A stretch of 40,458 nucleotides of DNA, taken from NCBI GenBank assembly GCA_016183225.1, contig JACPEZ010000031.1, positions 1-40,458 on the forward strand, written 5' to 3'. This stretch comes from Candidatus Daviesbacteria bacterium (GTDB lineage: Bacteria; Patescibacteriota; Microgenomatia; Daviesbacterales; UBA10151). This document shows, one piece after another, positions 34,383 through 40,458 of this stretch (position 1 is its first letter; each line of letters opens with the position of its first letter). Both the position numbers and the translations under genes were made by a program. The notes under the pieces were generated by a model. The model was not told the DNA's origin. It saw only the letters and a list, made by a program, of their open reading frames with translations, and did no database searches.

Positions 34383-34975
34383 TGCAAGTCCCAAAAAGTA
34401 TACAAAATTTAATTGAGGCATTTGAGAGGCTGCCAGGGATTGGGCCAAAAACCGCCCAGAGACTCACTTATTATTTACTCCATGCTCCTAAAGAAGAAGC
34501 CCAAAGTTTGGCTGATGCCGCAGTCGGCATGAAAGAAAAAACCAAAATTTGTTCTGTTTGTTTTAATATCGGGGAAGAAGATCTCTGCCAAATTTGCTCC
34601 GACCCAAATCGTGATACATCAATCATTGCCATTGTGGAAGATCCTTTGGATGTTTTGGCTTTGGAAAAATCAAACTACAAAGGGTTGTATCATGTTTTGC
34701 ACGGAGTGATTTCCCCTTTGGAAAATATTGGGCCGGATGAAATTCATATTAGAGAATTACTTCCCCGGTTAAAAGACGGGAAAACAAAAGAGATTATTCT
34801 GGCAACTAATCCGACTATGGAAGGTGAGGCCACTGCCATGTATATTCAAAGATTAATTTCTCCGCTGGGCGTAAAAATTACCAGAATTGCCCGCGGTCTG
34901 CCGGTTGGGTCTGATTTGGAATATGCCGATGAGACAACTCTATCGCGGGCTCTGGAAGGACGCAAAGAATACTAG
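34382..34975 (+). CDS. recR: Recombination protein RecR
   Basis: LPGIGPKTAQRLTYYLL; C4 zinc motif CSVCFNIGEEDLCQIC; TOPRIM VEDPLDVLALE. Confidence 0.96.
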   Translation: MQVPKSIQNLIEAFERLPGIGPKTAQRLTYYLLHAPKEEAQSLADAAVGMKEKTKICSVCFNIGEEDLCQICSDPNRDTSIIAIVEDPLDVLALEKSNYKGLYHVLHGVISPLENIGPDEIHIRELLPRLKDGKTKEIILATNPTMEGEATAMYIQRLISPLGVKITRIARGLPVGSDLEYADETTLSRALEGRKEY

Positions 34976-34987
34976 TATACTGTATTC

Positions 34988-35389
34988 ATGGCTAATAGCG
35001 TAAATGTGATTGGACAATTTAAAGATGAAGTAGAGCAAACGTCAGGTGAAGTTGTTCAAGATGTAAAAGATCAAGTGGGAGAAGCCATAGAACAAGGAGT
35101 TCAATCTGTAGTAGGGTCTCAACTTACTCCGCAACAGCTGCAAGAGCAAGAAATCCAAAGACAAAAACAGCTGTCTTATACCAGAAAATGGCTGGGGGAT
35201 CTGCAAAGAGCGCAGGAAAAAGTCAGAGCGGAGACTAAACAGAAAGAACAGCAAAGATTGCAAGCGCAAAAAGAAGAGAAACAGGTTTCCGAAATGAAAA
35301 AAGAAGAGAAGAAAAAAAAGCAAATTCCGGATGAAGTTAGAGCGCGGGCTATGGCAGAAACAAAAGTAGGAAGGGGTGTTGGAGGATGA
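34988..35389 (+). CDS. Charged coiled-coil hypothetical protein
   Basis: QQLQEQEIQRQKQLSYTRKWLGDLQRAQEKVRAETKQKEQQRLQAQKEE. Confidence 0.7.
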   Translation: MANSVNVIGQFKDEVEQTSGEVVQDVKDQVGEAIEQGVQSVVGSQLTPQQLQEQEIQRQKQLSYTRKWLGDLQRAQEKVRAETKQKEQQRLQAQKEEKQVSEMKKEEKKKKQIPDEVRARAMAETKVGRGVGG

Positions 35390-36777
35390 AAATTTATAAT
35401 ACATTAAGTAGAAAAATTGAAGATTTTATCCCCTTGAATCCGCCCAAAGTCGGCATGTATACCTGCGGACAGACAGTTTATGACTACACACATATCGGGC
35501 ATCTTCGCAAATACACCGGTGATGATTTGTTAAGAAGGGTATTAACTACCAATGGCTTTGATGTACAACATGTACAGAATGTCACAGATGTGGGGCATTT
35601 AACTTCGGATGCCGATGAGGGCGATGACAAACTGGAAAAGGGCGCCAAAGACCGGGGAGAAACCGTCTGGGAAGTGGCCCGTTTTTTTGAAGAGTATCAC
35701 TTTAAATCATTAAACGAATTAAATATTTTAAGGCCCAATGTTGTTTGCAGGGCCACTGAACACATTGGCGAGCAAATTAAACTAATTGAGAAACTGGTTA
35801 AAAAAGGTTTTACTTATCAAACCGAAGAAGCAATATATTTTGATATTTCCAAATTTCCCGGATATGGCAAGCTGTCCGGACAAAAACTGGAGGAACAAAA
35901 AACCGGCGCCAGAAAGGAAGTGGTAGTTGATCCCAAAAAAAAACAACCGGCTGATTTTGCTTTATGGTTTTTTACTGTGGGAAAATTTGCCGGTCATACC
36001 ATGAGATGGCCCAGCCCGTGGGGAGAGGGATTTCCCGGCTGGCATATTGAATGCTCTGCCATGAGCATGGAATATTTGGGGGATTCATTTGATATCCATA
36101 CTGGAGGAGTGGATCATATCCCTGTTCATCACGAAAATGAGATTGCCCAATCAGAGGCGGTATCTGGCCAACCTTTTGTTAAATACTGGGTTCATCATGA
36201 ATTTTTGCTGGTGGAGGGCGAGAAAATGTCCAAGTCCAAGAAAAATTTTTATACTATTGATGACATTAAAACCAAGGGTTTTGATCCGCTGGCTTTGCGC
36301 TATTTATTTTTAACTGCTCATTATCGGGATAAATTAAATTTTACCTGGGAAAGTTTGGAAGCTTCACAAAATGCCCTGGATCGCTTAAGAGAAATAATTA
36401 GAGATTGGCCCTCCTACGCCGAGGCTTCGGCGGGTGAAGATGATAAATATTATCAAAAATTTATGGATGTTGTTAATAATGATTTAAATATTCCTCAGGC
36501 TTTGGCCGTCATGTGGGACATGGTAAAAAGCGATTATCCGACAAATGCTAAAGCCAAAACAATTTTGAAAATGGATAAAATTTTGGGATTGGACTTGGAA
36601 AAATATTTAGGCAAACCTATTGAGGTGCCGGAAGAAGTTATGCATTTAGTTAGAAAGAGAGAACAGGCCAGAAATACGGGAGAATTTAGCGAAGCTGATA
36701 AATTAAGAAAACAAATTAAAAAACTGGGGTATATAATCGAAGATACTCCAAAAGGATCCAAAGTTAAAAAAGACTAG
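35386..36777 (+). CDS. cysS: Cysteinyl-tRNA synthetase
   Basis: [43 protein letters not shown]. Confidence 0.97.
   Translation: MKIYNTLSRKIEDFIPLNPPKVGMYTCGQTVYDYTHIGHLRKYTGDDLLRRVLTTNGFDVQHVQNVTDVGHLTSDADEGDDKLEKGAKDRGETVWEVARFFEEYHFKSLNELNILRPNVVCRATEHIGEQIKLIEKLVKKGFTYQTEEAIYFDISKFPGYGKLSGQKLEEQKTGARKEVVVDPKKKQPADFALWFFTVGKFAGHTMRWPSPWGEGFPGWHIECSAMSMEYLGDSFDIHTGGVDHIPVHHENEIAQSEAVSGQPFVKYWVHHEFLLVEGEKMSKSKKNFYTIDDIKTKGFDPLALRYLFLTAHYRDKLNFTWESLEASQNALDRLREIIRDWPSYAEASAGEDDKYYQKFMDVVNNDLNIPQALAVMWDMVKSDYPTNAKAKTILKMDKILGLDLEKYLGKPIEVPEEVMHLVRKREQARNTGEFSEADKLRKQIKKLGYIIEDTPKGSKVKKD
36413..36434. repeat. Palindromic element CCTACGCCGAGGCTTCGGCGGG inside cysS (encodes SYAEASAG)
   Basis: CGCCGA/TCGGCG arms; in-frame insertion in a tRNA synthetase loop. 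Confidence 0.7.
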
Positions 36778-36875
36778 CGTTTAGATCTATCTACTTTACC
36801 AAAAATAGCCAGATACCAGACTATTGCGATCAGTAAAGCTAAAGTAGCAAATCCCCAGATATAATTTTCTTGCAT
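36774..36875 (-). CDS. 33-aa single-TM protein (component B, locus 3): [33 protein letters not shown]
   Basis: Starts 2 nt after component A stop; overlaps cysS stop; absent from ORF track. Confidence 0.7.
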   Translation of the reverse strand: MQENYIWGFATLALLIAIVWYLAIFGKVDRSKR

Positions 36876-36877
36876 TT

Positions 36878-37099
36878 CTATCGTCCTCTTTTGGATATTA
36901 TAACAGCCCCAATAAGCAATGACAACCCGCAGATTAATATCAGCAATGCAAATTCTTTAGAGAAATTCCCTTCCAGATTTAGAGCTTGTGGTACAAATAA
37001 TGCTGCGAGTCCGAATAGAATTATCGCTTGACTAATATTTGCTGTAGCCGATGCCAATAATTTCCACTGTGTTGGCGATAATTTAGGGCCCTTAATCAT
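36878..37099 (-). CDS. Small two-TM protein (component A, locus 3)
   Basis: LLASATANISQAIILFGLAALFVPQAL...FALLILICGLSLLIGAVIISKRGR. Confidence 0.7.
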   Translation of the reverse strand: MIKGPKLSPTQWKLLASATANISQAIILFGLAALFVPQALNLEGNFSKEFALLILICGLSLLIGAVIISKRGR

Positions 37100-37162
37100 A
37101 TATTTAATATATCACATTACAAAATTTGCTTTGAAAAATGACATGATGTAGAATTCAATCGT

Positions 37163-37702
37163 ATGATTCAGGAAAATATTGAAGTTGTAACAGTACCGCT
37201 GGCTACTTACTCTTCAGAAGGTAAACTGTTTCCTACAGGGTCATTAAGTCAAGATTTTGTGGTAGAGTCTTGGAGATTATGGAGCCAGGTTCCTTTGTAT
37301 GGGTCAACCCCCCGTGTTTATAGGTTTGATTTTTCGGGAATTAGAGAAGTTGATCCGGGTAGTTTGACTGGTGCTTTAGGTATAGTCTTGAGCGGGCAAT
37401 GGAGAGGTGGAAGGCCTGTCCGGGCTGTTTTCGATAATTTAGCAGAAGGTATGCTTTGGACCGGATTGAATGGGGCTGTTTTCGACTACAGAGCAGTCGT
37501 GGTTGCTCGAAAACAGGGAGGAGAATGGGAGTTAGCAGGAGATTATTTAAGAATATCAGGTTGCAGAGAGATGTATGATGAACTTCAAGGACGAGATTGG
37601 GTAAATGGAGGGGGCACGGTTTTACGCCAGATGTACAATGAGGGACTTCTTTTTCGAAGAGGCCATCCGCCACATAACTACCAATATAGGACTCTTACCT
37701 AA
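37163..37702 (+). CDS. Hypothetical protein, possible STAS-like fold
   Basis: VYRFDFSGIREVDPGSLTGALGIVLSGQW resembles a STAS strand-helix pattern; preceded by TTGCTT-N17-TAGAAT. Confidence 0.5.
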   Translation: MIQENIEVVTVPLATYSSEGKLFPTGSLSQDFVVESWRLWSQVPLYGSTPRVYRFDFSGIREVDPGSLTGALGIVLSGQWRGGRPVRAVFDNLAEGMLWTGLNGAVFDYRAVVVARKQGGEWELAGDYLRISGCREMYDELQGRDWVNGGGTVLRQMYNEGLLFRRGHPPHNYQYRTLT

Positions 37703-37716
37703 TTCAGCCAATTTTT

Positions 37717-38388
37717 GTGATAAACTTAGAAGTTGTGGAAGAAATAATTACCATTGACGGGCCGACGAGTAGCGGGAAAAATTCAGTCGGCTTTTTGCTG
37801 GCCAAAAAATTAGGCTACATTTATATTGATACTGGCATGATCTACCGGGCCGGTGCTTTTAAAATACTACAGACGGGAATATCTCTGGATGATAAAGAAA
37901 AAATACTGGAGATCTACAAAAACTTGGATGTTAGATTTGAAATGAATAGAGGATGGAAAATGTTTTTGGATGGGGAAGATGTAACAGAAGCTTTGCATAC
38001 GCCGGAAATTTCCGAAGTGACTTCCAAAGTTTCTGCCATTGCCGAAGTGAGAACTATCATGAAAGGGATTCAGAGAAAGTTAGCAAACGGGGGGATAGTG
38101 ATGGGTGGAAGAGATATTGGTTCGGAAATTTTTCCCGAGTCCAAACATAAATTTTTTCTAACCGCATCAGTTGAGGTTAGGGTCAAAAGGCGATTTGAGC
38201 AACTGCAAAAAAAAGATCCGGCAGTAAAATATGAGGATGTTTTAGCAAGTATGATGGAAAGAGACAAAAGAGATTCCCAAAGAGAAGCTTCCCCCATGAG
38301 AGTTCCCAAGGGGGCAGTGATCATTGATAACTCCAATCTTACTATTGAGCAGACTGTTGATCAGATGTTAAAACATATCAATGCATAA
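37717..38388 (+). CDS. cmk: Cytidylate kinase
   Basis: ITIDGPTSSGKNSVGFLLAKKLGYIYIDTGMIYRA; GGRDIGSEIFPES; start codon uncertain (37717 or a downstream GTG). Confidence 0.92.
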   Translation: MINLEVVEEIITIDGPTSSGKNSVGFLLAKKLGYIYIDTGMIYRAGAFKILQTGISLDDKEKILEIYKNLDVRFEMNRGWKMFLDGEDVTEALHTPEISEVTSKVSAIAEVRTIMKGIQRKLANGGIVMGGRDIGSEIFPESKHKFFLTASVEVRVKRRFEQLQKKDPAVKYEDVLASMMERDKRDSQREASPMRVPKGAVIIDNSNLTIEQTVDQMLKHINA

Positions 38389-39646
38389 GATTACTACATT
38401 AAAAAACGGACTGACATTAATTACCATAGATTTGCCACATCTTGATTCCGTGACTACTCTTTTGGCAGTGGGGGCAGGATCCAGATATGAAACAAAAAAT
38501 ATAAACGGCATCTCTCATTTTCTGGAACACATGTTTTTTAAAGGGTCAAGAAAATATCCCACTGCCGAGCAAATTTCCACTTTGATTGACGGAGTGGGCG
38601 CAGTCAACAATGCCGCCACCGAAAAAGAAATAACTTATTACTGGATTAAATCCGCTGCCAGACATCTTGATTTGGCTTGCGATATTCTCTCTTCCATGGT
38701 TAAAGAATCACTGCTCTCGGAAGAAGAAATCAACCGGGAAAAAGGAGTGATTATCGAGGAACTGCGGATGGTCAGAGATAATCCTCAAAGGTATGTCTGG
38801 GAACTTTATGAAAGACTGCAGTTTGGGGACCAACCATTGGGTTGGGATCTTGGAGGAGATGAAAAAACCGTTCTTGCTCTGACAAGAGATGATTTTCTAA
38901 AATATATGGATTCTCTCTATTCTCCCAAAAATATGGTTTTAGTTTATGCAGGGAAGTTGCCCAAAGATATTGAAAAAGTGGCAAGTTACTATTTTGCCGA
39001 TTTGCCAACCAGATCACAATACAAACCGGTTGGTTATAAAAAAACAAGACAGCAAAAGCCAAAAATAAACGTTTTTTTTAAAAAAACCGATCAGGCCAAT
39101 ATTGTTTTGGGGGTACAAAGTTACAGTCGATATGATCCCAAAAGATACACCGGCAATGTTTTGGCTACCATTTTGGGGGCGGGCATGTCGTCAAGACTTT
39201 TTATTCAAGTCAGGGAAAGACGGGGGCTGGCTTATAATATCAGCGCTAACTCCGGAGTTTACAGCGACACCGGCGCTTTTACGGTTTTTGCCGGGTTGAA
39301 ACTGGAAAAAGTGAAAGAGGGTTTGGAGGTTATTGCGGCCGAACTTCAAAGGATAGCTTCAGAAAAAGCGGATGATGAAGAATTGAAAAAAGCCAAAGAA
39401 ATGATCAGGGGGAGGTTGGCGCTGTGGCAGGAATCAACCAATTTTCTTGCAGAATATTTTGGGACCAATTTTGTGCTGGATAGAAAAATTGAAACCTTTG
39501 AAGAGTATTTAAAAAATATTGACGCTGTTTCGGCTGATGATGTTAAAACCCTGGCAGCAGAACTTTTTCAAAAAGAAAAATTTAATTTGCAGGTAATAGG
39601 CCCCTTTAGAAATGAAAAATTTTTTTCAAAATTTTTTTCAAAATAA
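38381..39646 (+). CDS. M16 family zinc peptidase
   Basis: GISHFLEHMFFKG (HxxEH); ERRGLAYNISANSGVYSDTGAF. Confidence 0.95.
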   Translation: MHKITTLKNGLTLITIDLPHLDSVTTLLAVGAGSRYETKNINGISHFLEHMFFKGSRKYPTAEQISTLIDGVGAVNNAATEKEITYYWIKSAARHLDLACDILSSMVKESLLSEEEINREKGVIIEELRMVRDNPQRYVWELYERLQFGDQPLGWDLGGDEKTVLALTRDDFLKYMDSLYSPKNMVLVYAGKLPKDIEKVASYYFADLPTRSQYKPVGYKKTRQQKPKINVFFKKTDQANIVLGVQSYSRYDPKRYTGNVLATILGAGMSSRLFIQVRERRGLAYNISANSGVYSDTGAFTVFAGLKLEKVKEGLEVIAAELQRIASEKADDEELKKAKEMIRGRLALWQESTNFLAEYFGTNFVLDRKIETFEEYLKNIDAVSADDVKTLAAELFQKEKFNLQVIGPFRNEKFFSKFFSK

Positions 39647-40049
39647 ATTTGGTAATAGAGGCACCTAAAAATCCCACCACCAAGCCTCCCCCAATATCAA
39701 CCGGGTAATGAACCCCCAAATAGACCCTCGATATTCCTACCCACGCCGCCAAAAAAATAAAAAGCCATGCCCATTTGGATTTGAGCAGGACATAACTAAA
39801 GAAAAAAGCTGCCATTAAAGAGGCGTGTCTGGAGGGAAAAGATGCTCCGTCGGCATAGGCCTCAAGCGGTCTTGGGGTAGTAATAAATAAATGAATAAAT
39901 TTTATTAAAATTATCACTACAGGAATCGAAAAAATGGCCAAAATCAAAGCCTTTTTTTCTCTTGTTCCGCCCTTTAGAGCCAGGGTAAACATCAAAATGA
40001 TAGTGAGGTAAATGACATATTCCGCCCCGAAAATCATCAGGTTATCCAT
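39606..40049 (-). CDS. PAP2-family phosphatase
   Basis: FPSRHASLMAAFF and RVYLGVHYPVDIGGG motifs. Confidence 0.9.
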   Translation of the reverse strand: MDNLMIFGAEYVIYLTIILMFTLALKGGTREKKALILAIFSIPVVIILIKFIHLFITTPRPLEAYADGASFPSRHASLMAAFFFSYVLLKSKWAWLFIFLAAWVGISRVYLGVHYPVDIGGGLVVGFLGASITKFILKKILKKIFHF

Positions 40050-40384
40050 ATAATCGCTCCGATAGTGGCGGCAGTAGCTGCGGCTACTAAAACTGCTCCG
40101 GCCGAAATATCTTTAGCCAGTTTGGCGCCCGGATGGTTTGTTTGAATGACATGATCAACCACTGCTTCAATGGCAGTGTTGGTAAGTTCTAAGGAAATGA
40201 CAAACCCGATCAGAAAAATAATCACAATCCACTCACTCCTGGAAATTTGCAGGAAAAATGAAATTATAATAGCTACTACTCCTGCCAGAAAATGAAATTT
40301 TAAATTTGGTTCCTGCTTTAGGGCAGAAACCACTCCCGCAAAAGCATATTTAAAAGAAAGAACATGAATATTTTTAGATTCCAT
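40037..40384 (-). CDS. dgkA: Diacylglycerol/undecaprenol kinase
   Basis: FKYAFAGVVSALKQEPNLKFHFLAG; ELTNTAIEAVVDH. Confidence 0.92.
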   Translation of the reverse strand: MESKNIHVLSFKYAFAGVVSALKQEPNLKFHFLAGVVAIIISFFLQISRSEWIVIIFLIGFVISLELTNTAIEAVVDHVIQTNHPGAKLAKDISAGAVLVAAATAATIGAIIWIT

Positions 40385-40404
40385 ATCGGTTACTTAAATT
40401 GCAC

Positions 40405-40421
40405 TGACAGGGAGCTGTCAA
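40405..40421 (-). promoter_or_regulatory. Palindrome TGACAG-GGAG-CTGTCA overlapping a TTGACA -35 upstream of dgkA
   Basis: Direct reading on both strands. Confidence 0.5.
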
Positions 40422-40458
40422 GGATACCGGCCAGTCTTTTTAAGAATGACAAAGAGGG

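Noticed and set aside
1-40458. tRNA or rRNA genes
   Set aside because: No convincing tRNA cloverleaf or rRNA sequence recognised by reading; tRNAscan-SE/Infernal would settle this.

Overview
The gene content and style (compact, overlapping genes, many very short ORFs, truncated core proteins, PaaX/Cas2-like protein, many PIN toxin-antitoxin pairs) suggest a chromosomal segment of a Patescibacteria/CPR bacterium, possibly Microgenomates. That placement is inferred; no database was searched. Core genes: pyrD, pyrC-pyrE-pyrF; mreC-mreD-mrdA; a membrane-anchored Clp-type AAA+ ATPase; topA; pyrG; tmk; an ACT-less aspartokinase; two tandem dCTP-deaminase/dUTPase genes; thyA; folA; rpsB-tsf-frr; rseP; a T-box-controlled tRNA-binding protein; proS; tig; HIT; rpsU; yqeY; a disrupted ybeY; dnaX; glyA; folD; ybaB; recR; cysS; cmk; an M16 peptidase; PAP2 and dgkA. 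Three PIN toxin-antitoxin modules are present. Most notable non-standard observations: (1) a recurring module of a ~70-aa two-TM protein followed by one or two 33-46-aa single-TM proteins, at three separate loci, with the small partners missing from the ORF track; (2) arrays with 7-nt periodicity, often inverted, flanking four-helix-bundle (23S IVS-type) genes, abutting start codons, and expanded in frame inside pyrC, topA and dnaX; (3) a PaaX/Cas2-like gene bracketed by 24-nt direct repeats that each hold a near-palindrome TGTTTCCGATCGGAAACA; (4) a T-box-like leader whose terminator also sequesters the Shine-Dalgarno of a stand-alone tRNA-binding protein; (5) a leader-peptide/attenuator-like region before the aspartokinase; (6) a pyrG promoter whose predicted +1 is GGGCC, resembling CTP-sensing reiterative transcription; (7) a perfect 134-bp tandem duplication breaking ybeY; (8) many promoters positioned for leaderless transcripts.
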